Positions 34,535-43,262 of a DNA stretch of 64,000 nucleotides are shown piece after piece. The notes under the pieces were generated by a model. The model was not told where the DNA came from and ran no database searches. It saw nothing but the letters and a program-made list of their open reading frames with translations. The stretch spans positions 62,001-126,000 of the forward strand of contig CAJPUN010000003.1 in the NCBI GenBank assembly GCA_905373835.1, written 5' to 3'. The position numbers and the translations under genes were made by a program. This DNA is from Candidatus Saccharimonadota bacterium (GTDB lineage Bacteria > Patescibacteriota > Saccharimonadia > Saccharimonadales > Saccharimonadaceae). The first letter of the stretch is position 1. Every line of letters starts with the position of its first letter.

Positions 34535-37369
34535 ATGTCGGAGCAGATACGGATTGTTGGGGCGCGCCAGAATAACCTCAAAGATGTCAGCGTGACCATT
34601 CCACGCGATCAGTTTGTGGTGGTGACGGGCCTGAGTGGTAGTGGTAAGTCGAGCCTCGTCTTTGACACGATCTACGCTGAGGGGCAACGCCGCTACGTGG
34701 AGAGCTTGAGCAGCTACGCGCGGCAGTTCCTTGGTATTATGGATAAGCCCGACGTCGACTCTATCGATGGCCTGAGCCCCAGTATCAGCATCGACCAAAA
34801 GTCGACGAGCCGCAACCCACGCTCTACCGTCGCTACAGTGACGGAGATCTACGATTATTTACGCCTGCTCTTTGCTCGGGTGGGGGTGCCGCATTGCCCA
34901 GCTCTTATGCCCGATGGTACGCGCTGTGGCAAGCCTGTCCAGCGCCGGACAGCTCAGTCTATTATCGACGAAATTATGAAACTTCCTGAGGGGAGCAAGC
35001 TCATGCTACTAGCGCCGATTGTGAGCCAAAAGAAAGGGGAGTTTGCCCACATCCCCGAGCAGTACATGCGCAGTGGCTTTGCGCGGGCTCGGGTAGATGG
35101 CGTGGTGTATGCGCTCGATGAGTTCCCAGAACTACAGAAGAGCTACAAACATGACATTGAGCTGGTGGTTGATCGTTTTGTGATGGCGCCAACGATGGTG
35201 AGCCGCATCTCGCAGTCGGTTGAGCAAGCGCTGGAGCTCGCCAGTGGTGTGGTGCAGGTGTTGGACGCCACGAGTGGCGAGATCACGACGTATAGTCAGC
35301 GCTATGCCTGTATGGATCACCCAGGCGAGGATATCCCCGAGCTCGAGCCGCGGCTCTTTAGTTTCAACGCGCCGCAGGGAGCGTGTCCGGTTTGCACGGG
35401 CCTCGGTACACGTCTGGAGGTTGACCCGGAGCTCATCCTTAACCCCAATCTGACGATTGCCGAGGGAGCGATTCGCCCCTTCAACCGCTTTAATGCCGAA
35501 GCGTGGTACATGAAGCGTCTCGCCGCGGTGGCTGAGGAGCACGGTTTTAGCTTGCACGTGCCCGTCAAGGAGCTAAGTGATGATGTTGTGCAGAAAGTGC
35601 TGTATGGCACAGGCAAGCAAAAATACCGGATTCACCTCAGTGGTAATCGCTATTATGACTCGACCTACGAAGGGGTCATCCCTAACCTCGAGCGTCGCCA
35701 TCGCGAGACCGATAGTGAGTTTATGCGCAAAGATATCGAGCGTTTCATGCGAGAGCGCAAGTGCACGGCCTGCAAGGGTGCACGGCTCAAGCCAGTGGTG
35801 CTGGCGGTGACAGTCAATGGCCTCTCGATTATGGATATTTGCAATCTCGACGTTGCCAATGCGCTGGATATGATAGGCCAGCTGGAATTTAGTGCAGAAC
35901 AGCAGCACATTGTTAAGCTTGTTGTCAAAGAAATCATGGCGCGGCTGGGCTTTATGAATAATGTGGGGCTCAGCTACCTCGAGCTGGGGCGGGCAGCCAA
36001 CACGCTCAGTGGTGGTGAGGCGCAGCGCATCCGCCTCGCGACGCAGATTGGTAGTGGCCTGCAGGGGGTGTTGTATGTGCTGGATGAGCCATCGATTGGC
36101 CTGCATCAGCGCGATAACGATCGCCTTATCCAGACGCTCAAGAATCTGCGCGACCTAGGCAATACCGTACTGGTGGTAGAGCACGACGAAGATACGATTG
36201 CGGCGGCTGACTATCTGGTGGATGTTGGGCCAGGTGCCGGCGTGCACGGTGGGGAGATCGTGGCGCATGGTACGCCAGCAGAGGTAGCGCGCATGCCACA
36301 AAGCATCACTGGTCGATATCTGTCTGGTGCGGAGAAGATCCCAGTGCCAGCTCAGCGTCGTCCGATTGAGCAAGGCCGTGCACTGATAATCCGCGGGGCA
36401 CGCGAGAATAATCTCAAGAATATCGACGTTACCATCCCGCTTGGCGTCCTTACGCTGGTGACGGGGGTGAGTGGTAGTGGCAAGTCGACGCTCGTCAATA
36501 GCATTCTTGCCAATGAACTTACTGCTCGCTTGCACCGTGCCCAAGCGGTGCCAGGTGCACACGATGCAATCGATGGAGTGGAGCAGCTCGATAAAGCAAT
36601 TGTCATAGATCAGTCGGCAATTGGCCGCACCCCGCGCTCCAACCCTGCTACCTATACCGGTGTCTTTACACAGATTCGCGAGCTTTTTGCGGGCACACCC
36701 GAGGCAAATATCCGCGGCTACAAGCCAGGGCGCTTTAGCTTCAATGTTAAAGGCGGGCGCTGCGAGCACTGCCAGGGCGATGGCGTTATTAAGATTGAGA
36801 TGCACTTCTTGCCCGATGTCTATATTCAATGCCCTGAGTGCCATGGCAAGCGCTATAATCGTGAGGCGCTCGAGATCACCTACAAAGATAAGACGATTAG
36901 TGACGTCCTAGATATGACGGTCGAGCAAGCTTGCGAATTCTTTGCTAACATTCCTGCGATTGCTCGCAAGTTGACAACGATCAACGAGGTAGGCCTTGGC
37001 TATATCAAGCTCGGCCAGCCCGCCACAACCTTTAGCGGCGGCGAGGCACAGCGTATCAAACTTGCTACTGAGCTGAGCCGGCGCACGACCGGCAAGACGC
37101 TCTATATTCTCGACGAGCCGACCACTGGTCTGCACACCGCCGATGTCAAGAAGCTACTCGAGATTCTCCAACGCCTCGTAGCGGGCGGCAATAGTATGGT
37201 TATCATTGAGCATAATCTTGAGGTTATCAAGTGCGCCGACCATATCATCGACATGGGCCCCGAAGGTGGGCAGGGCGGCGGCACCGTCATCGCCAGCGGT
37301 ACGCCCGAAGAGGTGGCGCATAACCCAGCGTCGTTTACGGGGAAGTATTTGCGGCCACTGTTAGGCTAA
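34535..37369 (+). CDS. uvrA: Excinuclease ABC subunit UvrA
   Basis: The damage-recognition ATPase of nucleotide excision repair; it loads UvrB for incision by UvrC, also encoded in this window. Two ABC-type halves are seen: Walker A GLSGSGKSSL near residue 35 and GVSGSGKSTL near 645. The signature motifs are LSGGEAQRIRLATQIGSGL and FSGGEAQRIKLATEL. Zinc modules are CPVCTGLG, CTACKGARLKP, and CEHCQGDG paired with CPECHGKRY. Length (944) is full. The DUF6624 gene starts 8 nt downstream. Confidence 0.98.
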   Translation: MSEQIRIVGARQNNLKDVSVTIPRDQFVVVTGLSGSGKSSLVFDTIYAEGQRRYVESLSSYARQFLGIMDKPDVDSIDGLSPSISIDQKSTSRNPRSTVATVTEIYDYLRLLFARVGVPHCPALMPDGTRCGKPVQRRTAQSIIDEIMKLPEGSKLMLLAPIVSQKKGEFAHIPEQYMRSGFARARVDGVVYALDEFPELQKSYKHDIELVVDRFVMAPTMVSRISQSVEQALELASGVVQVLDATSGEITTYSQRYACMDHPGEDIPELEPRLFSFNAPQGACPVCTGLGTRLEVDPELILNPNLTIAEGAIRPFNRFNAEAWYMKRLAAVAEEHGFSLHVPVKELSDDVVQKVLYGTGKQKYRIHLSGNRYYDSTYEGVIPNLERRHRETDSEFMRKDIERFMRERKCTACKGARLKPVVLAVTVNGLSIMDICNLDVANALDMIGQLEFSAEQQHIVKLVVKEIMARLGFMNNVGLSYLELGRAANTLSGGEAQRIRLATQIGSGLQGVLYVLDEPSIGLHQRDNDRLIQTLKNLRDLGNTVLVVEHDEDTIAAADYLVDVGPGAGVHGGEIVAHGTPAEVARMPQSITGRYLSGAEKIPVPAQRRPIEQGRALIIRGARENNLKNIDVTIPLGVLTLVTGVSGSGKSTLVNSILANELTARLHRAQAVPGAHDAIDGVEQLDKAIVIDQSAIGRTPRSNPATYTGVFTQIRELFAGTPEANIRGYKPGRFSFNVKGGRCEHCQGDGVIKIEMHFLPDVYIQCPECHGKRYNREALEITYKDKTISDVLDMTVEQACEFFANIPAIARKLTTINEVGLGYIKLGQPATTFSGGEAQRIKLATELSRRTTGKTLYILDEPTTGLHTADVKKLLEILQRLVAGGNSMVIIEHNLEVIKCADHIIDMGPEGGQGGGTVIASGTPEEVAHNPASFTGKYLRPLLG

Positions 37370-37377
37370 TATTCAAC

Positions 37378-37908
37378 ATGAGATCAAAACAGTCACAACC
37401 TGATGGGCAATCATATCGCACCGCCATTCTTCGCTATGCCGAGCGCGATCAAGCGATGCGCCAGCAGTACTTGGCTGGCGGCGGGGCGTGGGATGCATCG
37501 CTCGATGCTGAATCGACTGAATTTTTGCGTACGATTGTGGCGGCAATTGGCTGGCCAACATTACGTATGGTGGGCAGTAAGGCTTCGACCGCGGCGTGGT
37601 TATTACTACAGCATTCGCCAGATATCGACTTTATGGAGCACTGCCTTGAGCTGATGAAGGCAGCGCCACGTGGCGAGGTCGCGCTGCGCGATATAGCCTT
37701 CCTCGAGGACCGGGTGTGTTTGCTACGCGGTCGGCCACAGATATATGGCTCGCAGTTCCAGGGGCGGGGTAAAGCCCTTCGTCTCTATCCAGTCCAAGAT
37801 ACTGAGCGGCTTGATGAGCGCCGTGCAGCGATGGGTCTGCCACCATTTGAAGAGTATGAAAAGCAGATTCGTCAGATGTATGGCGACGAACCGCCAGCTG
37901 CTAGATAA
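37378..37908 (+). CDS. DUF6624-like protein
   Basis: A 176-residue soluble protein. The central signature IGWPTLRMVGSKASTAAWLLLQHSPDIDFMEHCL followed by LRDIAFLEDRVCLLRGRPQIYGSQF matches the DUF6624 pattern as I remember it (aligned His/Asp and a conserved YGSQ/YGTQ). Function is unknown. It lies 8 nt after uvrA and is probably read through from it. A terminator shared with the convergent dedA gene follows. Confidence 0.75.
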   Translation: MRSKQSQPDGQSYRTAILRYAERDQAMRQQYLAGGGAWDASLDAESTEFLRTIVAAIGWPTLRMVGSKASTAAWLLLQHSPDIDFMEHCLELMKAAPRGEVALRDIAFLEDRVCLLRGRPQIYGSQFQGRGKALRLYPVQDTERLDERRAAMGLPPFEEYEKQIRQMYGDEPPAAR

Positions 37909-37950
37909 GAGGTATAGGGCAAAAATCTCGGATAGTCGAACAAGACAAAA

Positions 37951-37986
37951 CAAAGAGTCAGCTGTTCATGCGCTGACTCTTTTTAC
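37951..37986. terminator. Bidirectional terminator between the DUF6624 and dedA-like genes
   Basis: AAAGAGTCAGC and GCTGACTCTTT pair around a 9-nt loop, with A-run and T-run on either side, between convergent genes. Confidence 0.9.
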
Positions 37987-38002
37987 ACAATATGTACTGA
38001 GG

Positions 38003-38671
38003 TTATTTCTTTGTTCGCTTGCCCGTACTGAGTAGGACAGAAAATTGGTACTTGAGCTTATCGCGGGTTGATTTTTGTTTGAGCGCATGGATGACCATCG
38101 GTGCAACGGAAATAAGGATGATAATAATTGCGGCGACCTCAATATTGACCCCAGCCCTAGTAAGGATTTCGCCTGCAAAGTAGCCAAGATAGGTGAAGAT
38201 GGCGGCCCATAGTGCACCGCCGACGATGTTAAACAGGAGGAACGTATTGTAGTGCATCTTGCTCGCGCCAGCCACAATTGGGGCAAAGGTGCGCACGATG
38301 GGCACAAAGCGTGCCAGCACAATCGTGAGTGAGCCATGCTTTTGGTAGAATTGCTCGGCTTGCTCGAGATATTTTTTCTTAAAAAAGCGCGAGTTGGGCT
38401 TGAGAAAAAGCTTGCGCCCGACTTTGTGGCCAAAGGCATAGCCAGTGCTATCGCCAAGGATTGCCATAAGAGCGATCGCTGCAACGAAGAGGTGAATATT
38501 GAGTGGGTGGCCAAATAGGCGAAGGATCTCTTGATTTACCATATAGCCTGCCGTAAAGAGGAGGCTGTCCCCCGGTAAGACAAAGCCGATCAAGAGGCCA
38601 GACTCTGCATAGACCACGAGCAAAACCGCGGCAATGCCGAGGCCAGTAATTGCATGTATAAGTGATTCCAT
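38003..38671 (-). CDS. DedA/SNARE-associated family membrane protein
   Basis: A 222-residue polytopic membrane protein of the DedA superfamily, whose members move or flip lipid carriers such as undecaprenyl phosphate, or other phospholipids. Family marks are ESGLLIGFVLPGDSLLFTAG, GDSTGYAFGHKVGRKLF, and FVPIVRTFAPIVAGASKMHYNTFLLFNIVGGALWA, which carries the conserved Arg and Gly residues. The start at 38671 fits TGGTATACT ending 9 nt upstream on the minus strand. A terminator lies downstream. Confidence 0.92.
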   Translation of the reverse strand: MESLIHAITGLGIAAVLLVVYAESGLLIGFVLPGDSLLFTAGYMVNQEILRLFGHPLNIHLFVAAIALMAILGDSTGYAFGHKVGRKLFLKPNSRFFKKKYLEQAEQFYQKHGSLTIVLARFVPIVRTFAPIVAGASKMHYNTFLLFNIVGGALWAAIFTYLGYFAGEILTRAGVNIEVAAIIIILISVAPMVIHALKQKSTRDKLKYQFSVLLSTGKRTKK

Positions 38672-38688
38672 CGCGCTTTAGTATACCA
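38672..38688 (-). promoter_or_regulatory. Extended -10 promoter of the dedA-like gene
   Basis: TGGTATACT on the minus strand (38680-38688) ends 9 nt before the ATG at 38671. Confidence 0.6.
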
Positions 38689-38800
38689 TACTTTGCTCGG
38701 GGAAGGGAGTTCTTTGCTGCTTTTGGCTCACCTGGCACAAAAATGTTATACTAAAGAGGCAATATTACTTAACTCCGGAAACATATCCGAAAGGAGAACT

Positions 38801-39499
38801 ATGGGAGATAAGATAACACTAAGGATCGAGACACGATCAATTCATGGCAAGAAAGTTCGTCAATTGCGCCGCCAGGGCATAACGCCAGCGGTGGTGTATG
38901 GTGCTGGTATGGATGCTGCTGATGTGCAGGCACCGAGTGGTGAGGTGGCAAAGGTTGTGGCCGCAGCTGGCCGCCACACACCAATTCATTTGACAGGGGT
39001 TAAGCGGCGCATTGCGCTTATCAAAAGTATCGATTATGACCCAACGCGAGTGGGTGTGATTCGCCACATTGCCCTGCATGCGGTGCGTGCAGACGAGCCA
39101 GTTACGGCAGAGGTGCCGGTGCGCCTCATTGGTATGGGTGAGTCTGAAGCTGAGAAGAATGGGCTGGTCGTGCTACAAGCAATTGAGAAGGTTGAGGTGA
39201 AGGCCTTGCCGATGGACTTGCCAGAGGCGATGGATGTGTCGGTGCTTGGCTTGGCTAGCGAAGGTGACCGCGTGACGGTGGGCGACATCACACTGCCTGA
39301 GGGTGTTGAACTGGTCGAGCATGACGATGGCCGTGAAGGTACTGCTGATGACGACGTGACGGTGAAGGATCTCGTCATTGCGAGCGCCTACGAGCCAAGT
39401 GCCCTTGCTGCCGCCAACGAAGCCGCCGCTGGTGCTGCCGAAAACGCAGATGCTGAGGACGTTGCAGCCGAGCAGGGTAGCGACGATGATGCAGCATAG
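38801..39499 (+). CDS. rplY: 50S ribosomal protein L25 (CTC family)
   Basis: A 232-residue L25/TL5/CTC-type protein that binds 5S rRNA. The N-terminal L25 domain starts ITLRIETRSIHGKKVRQLRRQGITPAVVYG. A beta domain follows (VTAEVPVRLIGMGESEAEKNGLVVLQ and EVKALPMDLPEAMDVSV). The C terminus is an acidic Ala/Glu/Asp-rich tail. The ATG at 38801 has a GAAAGGAG site; an in-frame start at 38693 would add an unrelated 36 residues. It appears monocistronic, with a TATACT-like box about 45 nt upstream (near 38748) and a terminator downstream. Confidence 0.93.
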   Translation: MGDKITLRIETRSIHGKKVRQLRRQGITPAVVYGAGMDAADVQAPSGEVAKVVAAAGRHTPIHLTGVKRRIALIKSIDYDPTRVGVIRHIALHAVRADEPVTAEVPVRLIGMGESEAEKNGLVVLQAIEKVEVKALPMDLPEAMDVSVLGLASEGDRVTVGDITLPEGVELVEHDDGREGTADDDVTVKDLVIASAYEPSALAAANEAAAGAAENADAEDVAAEQGSDDDAA

Positions 39500-39548
39500 C
39501 ACCTAGCGAGTGGTATCTCTAGCAACACTTACAAGAGCGATCAATCAT

Positions 39549-39582
39549 AAAAGAAACCAGTCATATGAGGCTGGTTTCTTAT
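39549..39582. terminator. Bidirectional terminator between rplY and the SDR gene
   Basis: AAGAAACCAG and CTGGTTTCTT pair around a 10-nt loop between convergent genes. Confidence 0.85.
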
Positions 39583-39609
39583 GCTATATCGGCCGGAATC
39601 ATGCAGCCG

Positions 39610-40410
39610 CTACACCGCGAGAAATCCGCCGTCCACCACAATCTCCGCCCCATTGACGTACTGGCTCATCGGCGTACCAAGCCACAACGCAGTGCAAGCA
39701 ACGTCGTCGGGCTGGCCCAGATTCTTGGCGGGAAGGCGGAGATTGTAGGTGAGGCCAGTCTTGATGATGGAGAAGTCGAGCTTCTTGAGCGCCGCAAGCC
39801 CCATCTTCTGAGCACCTGGTGTGCTGATGCCGCCCGGCAAGATGGTATTGACTCTCCAGCCACTCCGCCCAAAGTCTTTGACGAGCCCACGGCTCAGCGC
39901 GAGAACACTGGCTTTGCTCATGGCGTAGAGCGTCATGTCGTAGGTCATACCTTTGAGGGCTTCAATGGAGCTGATGTTGATGATAGTGCCTGGTGCTGTG
40001 CGGCGAGCGATCATTTCTTGACACATGGTGAGCACTGCCCGAGTGTTGATCTGCATTGTTTTGTCGAAGGTTGCCTGGTCGATATTAGCGAGCTTGACTG
40101 GCGCGAAAATACCAGCGTTGTTGATGAGGATGTCTGGCGTTGGGGTGATATCGCGCCATAGTGCGGTGATAGCACTGTTGTCGGAGAGGTCGACGATGTG
40201 TGTTGTGACGGCGGCGTCAAATTGCTCACGTAGTTCGGTAGCAGTCTGCTGCAATGCGTCGGCATCGCGGTCGATGAGCTGGAGGGCAGCACCAGCCTCG
40301 GCATAGCGCCATGCGATCGCCTTGCCGATGCCCATCGCGGCACCAGTGATGAGCACCGTCTTGTTTGTCAGCTTCAGTAATTCGTGCAGGGGAGTTGGAT
40401 GTGTTGTCAT
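39610..40410 (-). CDS. Short-chain dehydrogenase/reductase
   Basis: A 266-residue NAD(P)-dependent oxidoreductase of the classical SDR family. The cofactor motif is VLITGAAMGIGKA near residue 19. NNAG follows (ILINNAGIFAP). The catalytic Ser lies in IINISSIEALKG and the Tyr-Lys pair in YAMSKAS. The end (VNGAEIVVDGGFLAV) is typical. The residue after the second strand (LIDRDADAL, an Asp) suggests NAD preference. The frame is open far upstream, but the ATG at 40410 has TGCTATACT ending exactly 7 nt before it. The substrate is unknown. It is monocistronic and divergent from the PerR-thioredoxin operon. Confidence 0.92.
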   Translation of the reverse strand: MTTHPTPLHELLKLTNKTVLITGAAMGIGKAIAWRYAEAGAALQLIDRDADALQQTATELREQFDAAVTTHIVDLSDNSAITALWRDITPTPDILINNAGIFAPVKLANIDQATFDKTMQINTRAVLTMCQEMIARRTAPGTIINISSIEALKGMTYDMTLYAMSKASVLALSRGLVKDFGRSGWRVNTILPGGISTPGAQKMGLAALKKLDFSIIKTGLTYNLRLPAKNLGQPDDVACTALWLGTPMSQYVNGAEIVVDGGFLAV

Positions 40411-40425
40411 GTCATTAGTATAGCA
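40411..40425 (-). promoter_or_regulatory. Extended -10 promoter of the SDR gene
   Basis: TGCTATACT on the minus strand (40417-40425) ends 7 nt before the ATG at 40410, predicting a leaderless mRNA. The reading frame is open far upstream, so this promoter decides the start. Confidence 0.7.
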
Positions 40426-40618
40426 TAACCAGTATGAATCGGGTGTAGCATCTATTGCAAGAGTTTCATACCTTAGGCTTTGAAGCCCTATGTTAGCAGT
40501 ATACGAGTTGATATTTCTTTGAGCGGATTGGCTTCTCAAAACGAACACTAGAAGCAAAGGGAGTTCGCACTGAACATACAGGGTTTGGAAAATAATCGAA
40601 GAAAAGCATTGTCTTTTT

Positions 40619-40643
40619 ATTGTAAATGAATTACAATAGCTGC
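40619..40643 (+). promoter_or_regulatory. PerR/Fur-type palindromic operator over a leaderless promoter
   Basis: ATTGTAA-ATGAA-TTACAAT (40619-40637) is a perfect 7-5-7 inverted repeat of 19 bp, the size of a Fur-family box. Its right half contains TACAAT (40632-40637), which ends 7 nt before the regulator ATG and would be the -10. Binding would therefore block the promoter, giving autorepression of the regulator and thioredoxin genes. Confidence 0.8.
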
Positions 40644-41045
40644 ATGGAGCAAGCAGTGCAACGCCGAACGACGAAATACACCGATCGAGTGATCGCGATT
40701 CTTCGCCAGCTGCAGCATGCCACCAACGCCGAGATTGCGGCCGCACTACGTCATGACTACCCCCGTGTCAGCGCGACTACTGTACACCGCATTACCCAGC
40801 GGTTGCAGGCGGATGGGGTGATTGGCCTTGCACCAGCAACGGAGCATGGCTGCCTACGCTACGATAGCAATCCTGTGCCGCATGACCACTTTGTCTGCAG
40901 CTCCTGCGACGGCCTACATGATATCACCATCGCGCCAGCGCTGCGGCATGAGCTTGCGCGGCAGGTGGCAGACTGCCTTGTCGATGGGCCGCTCATCATT
41001 ACTGGCACATGCCACCCCTGTCATCACGATAATCATAATTCATAA
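40644..41045 (+). CDS. perR: PerR-like Fur-family peroxide regulator
   Basis: A 133-residue metal-dependent repressor. An N-terminal winged helix (TNAEIAAALRHDYPRVSATTVHRITQRL) is followed by the Fur dimerisation domain. Structural zinc cysteines are C85, C88, C123 and C126 (CSSC, CHPC). By hand alignment to Bacillus PerR, the regulatory metal ligands map to H25, D74, H80, H82 and D93. The Asp at position 74, where Fur has Glu, favours a PerR-type sensor. The ATG at 40644 fits the leaderless promoter; an in-frame ATG at 40626 lies inside the operator. Thioredoxin follows 10 nt downstream, so an oxidative-stress operon is likely. Confidence 0.85.
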   Translation: MEQAVQRRTTKYTDRVIAILRQLQHATNAEIAAALRHDYPRVSATTVHRITQRLQADGVIGLAPATEHGCLRYDSNPVPHDHFVCSSCDGLHDITIAPALRHELARQVADCLVDGPLIITGTCHPCHHDNHNS

Positions 41046-41055
41046 GGAGAAAACC

Positions 41056-41385
41056 ATGGCACTATACAATACCACTACCAAGCAAGAATTTGAGGAGCAT
41101 GCTCTTCAGAGTGAGCGGCCAGTGCTGGTCGACTTTTGGGCACCATGGTGCCCACCGTGCCGCGCAATGGCACCACTGCTTGAGCAGATTGCTGAAGAGA
41201 CGGAATTCGACGTTGTCAAGGTCGATACCGAAGCAAGCCAAGACAATGCAGCGCTTGCTTTGCAGCACCAAGTACAGAGTATCCCCAACATGAAGATCTT
41301 CAAGAGCGGTGCTGTAGTGGCAGAGCTGGTCGGCATGAAGCCAAAGCAAGTACTGATCGACGCTCTGCAGCAAGCAGACGCCTAA
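41056..41385 (+). CDS. trxA: Thioredoxin
   Basis: A 109-residue thioredoxin that reduces protein disulfides in the cytoplasm. The active site is WAPWCPPCRAM (the usual CGPC is replaced by CPPC), and the cis-proline lies in SIPNMKIF. Length and fold order are standard. The ATG at 41056 has a TAAGGAG site 8-9 nt upstream, so the upstream in-frame extension is ignored. It is cotranscribed with the PerR-like regulator, which predicts induction by peroxide. The Pro in the CPPC motif may shift the redox potential. Confidence 0.95.
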   Translation: MALYNTTTKQEFEEHALQSERPVLVDFWAPWCPPCRAMAPLLEQIAEETEFDVVKVDTEASQDNAALALQHQVQSIPNMKIFKSGAVVAELVGMKPKQVLIDALQQADA

Positions 41386-41410
41386 TCACTTTACTAGCAG
41401 ATTTCCTCCT

Positions 41411-41441
41411 CAGGACCGGCACAGATGTGTTGGTCCTTTTG
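41411..41441 (+). terminator. Terminator after the thioredoxin gene
   Basis: AGGACC and GGTCCT pair with partial inner pairing (CACA/TGTG), followed by TTTTG. Confidence 0.65.
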
Positions 41442-41610
41442 TTATGGAGTGTCACTGCTTTCGCTAGCAGCAAGCCCGTTAAGCTGGTTTGTCTATTGCT
41501 GGATCAGATGACTCTAGGTAGGAGTGCAAGGTAAAAAGTAGATAATCACAACATATCTGGTATACTATAGGGGCACAAGCAATAGGTAAAACTAACAAGG
41601 AAATCGTGTC

Positions 41611-42675
41611 ATGAAAAGAGTAAAAAAGGTTCTACTTGGCATAGTTATAGTGATTATATCGATAGTAGTCATTATAAGTATTTTGTATTGGGTAAATAGT
41701 GCTGAAGGCGAGCGTTTATCTAAGGTGAAGCAGCGTACTTATGATCAACATAGCTATCTCAAGGGGTTAAACCGTGATGATATTGCAAAGAGTTCTTTGT
41801 CGGGCGTAACGATATCGCCAATCAACAACCAGCATATCAATGGCTATCACTTTAAGCCTCAACAGATAAAACACAAGGGATCAATAATACTATTTGGTGG
41901 TAGCGAAGGATCAGTAAGCCCAAATACGGCAGCTCTATTGTCTTTGAATGGTTACGAAGTATTTGCAATGTATTTCTTCGGTAAAGGGAATCTCCAAAAA
42001 GAATTAATGCGTGTGCCGCTGGAGCAATTCGAGCATATCAAGGCATACGTCTCGGAGAATACTCAGCAGCCAAAGCCTCTAACAGTAATTGGCACGTCGA
42101 AGGGTGCTGAGCTTGGCCTACTGCTCGCTTCGTATTATCCAAATGATATTGATAACTTAGTATTGTACTCGCCCTCAGCATATGTATGGCAGGGCCTATC
42201 GATGGATTATTCAAATGTACAGTCATCATGGACATATAAAGGTAAGGACTTACCCTTCTTAAAATTAAGTGATGCATCAGGTTCGGCGACGGCAGGGTTC
42301 TTCACCGATATGATTATTGGGCGGCCAAGAGAATTTGCGACTATGTATGAGAGCATTATCCAGCGAGCCACTAATAAATCAGAGGCTACTATTCCAACGA
42401 ATAATGTTAGAGCTAACTTGCTTATGTTTGCTGGCGGCAAAGATAGTGTATGGCCATCGGCGACGATGGCGCAAACCATCAAGCAGCATTATCCGCGTTC
42501 GAGCCGCCTTGAGGTGTATCCAAATGCTGGCCATGTATTCTTCGGCCCACCTGTTATCCGTGGTATGCGAGCTGGAGGAGAATATGACGCGAACGAAACA
42601 GCGAAAACACAGAGTGATGCAATTCTTCTCAAACAGCTTGACTCGTGGACGAAAGACAACGAGCAGAAGGCATAA
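41611..42675 (+). CDS. Membrane-anchored alpha/beta hydrolase (BAAT/acyl-CoA thioesterase-like)
   Basis: A 354-residue protein with an N-terminal membrane anchor (LLGIVIVIISIVVIISILYWV, residues 8-28) and an extracellular alpha/beta-hydrolase domain. The nucleophile elbow is VIGTSKGAELG (GxSxG). The acid lies in FAGGKDSVWPS and the His in PNAGHVFFGPP. The order and the GGSEG oxyanion strand resemble the BAAT C-terminal/acyl-CoA thioesterase branch. The substrate is unknown; surface exposure suggests lipid or ester cleavage outside the cell. Base composition is clearly AT-richer than the flanking genes, which suggests transfer. The Shine-Dalgarno (AAGGAAA) lies about 10 nt upstream. Confidence 0.8.
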   Translation: MKRVKKVLLGIVIVIISIVVIISILYWVNSAEGERLSKVKQRTYDQHSYLKGLNRDDIAKSSLSGVTISPINNQHINGYHFKPQQIKHKGSIILFGGSEGSVSPNTAALLSLNGYEVFAMYFFGKGNLQKELMRVPLEQFEHIKAYVSENTQQPKPLTVIGTSKGAELGLLLASYYPNDIDNLVLYSPSAYVWQGLSMDYSNVQSSWTYKGKDLPFLKLSDASGSATAGFFTDMIIGRPREFATMYESIIQRATNKSEATIPTNNVRANLLMFAGGKDSVWPSATMAQTIKQHYPRSSRLEVYPNAGHVFFGPPVIRGMRAGGEYDANETAKTQSDAILLKQLDSWTKDNEQKA

Positions 42676-42689
42676 ATATCTAAATGTGA

Positions 42690-43184
42690 TTAGGTATTAG
42701 AAAAATACCGTTTCGCTTGTTGAATCATACATGCTCCAATATCTCCTTGGCCAATGATGCGGTTTACGTCATTGATATCAACAAGGGTATGCGCAATGAT
42801 ATCACCACCAGGATCGTGAGTAAACTCGCCAATTTTCTCGAGCTTTGTATAGACACGAAACTGGTATACGCGCATGCCGTTTGGCTCAAGGCAGCACTGG
42901 TATCCGAGTGGTTGCCATTCAATAACGCGCATATTGCACTCTTCTACCATCTCTCGTGTGATGGTTTGTTCTATTGTCTCTCCAGATTCAGTTTTGCCGC
43001 CAGGGAGATTATAGCTTTTCTTGACCGCATTATAGACGAGCGGAACAGAACCAGCTAAATCACCGATCGTATAGACTTGTTGCCAGGGGAGATCGGGTAT
43101 AGCAGATTTTTGACGTATAGTACACCAAGAAACAAAAATGGTTTTGCCGCCATACTGAAAGGAAGATGATATATCGTATACCAT
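42690..43184 (-). CDS. Nudix hydrolase
   Basis: A 164-residue Nudix protein. The box is GGKTESGETIEQTITREMVEE, which fits GX5EX7REUXEE. The preceding strands (VPLVYNAVKKSYNLPGGK) fit the fold. The substrate is unknown. The start is placed at the ATG at 43184 because TATAGT ends 8 nt upstream on the minus strand; an alternative TTG lies 6 nt earlier. The gene is AT-rich like its convergent neighbour, so the two may have arrived together. Confidence 0.87.
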   Translation of the reverse strand: MVYDISSSFQYGGKTIFVSWCTIRQKSAIPDLPWQQVYTIGDLAGSVPLVYNAVKKSYNLPGGKTESGETIEQTITREMVEECNMRVIEWQPLGYQCCLEPNGMRVYQFRVYTKLEKIGEFTHDPGGDIIAHTLVDINDVNRIIGQGDIGACMIQQAKRYFSNT

Positions 43185-43262
43185 AGACAAAACTATATTA
43201 CAAAACGGAAAAAGATGGAATAGCTTTTGATAGCTACTCTAGTGTATACTATGCACTAAAGA

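Noticed and set aside
36155..36844. A 229-codon minus-strand frame opposite uvrA.
   Set aside because: uvrA is fully conserved here; this is an antisense shadow.
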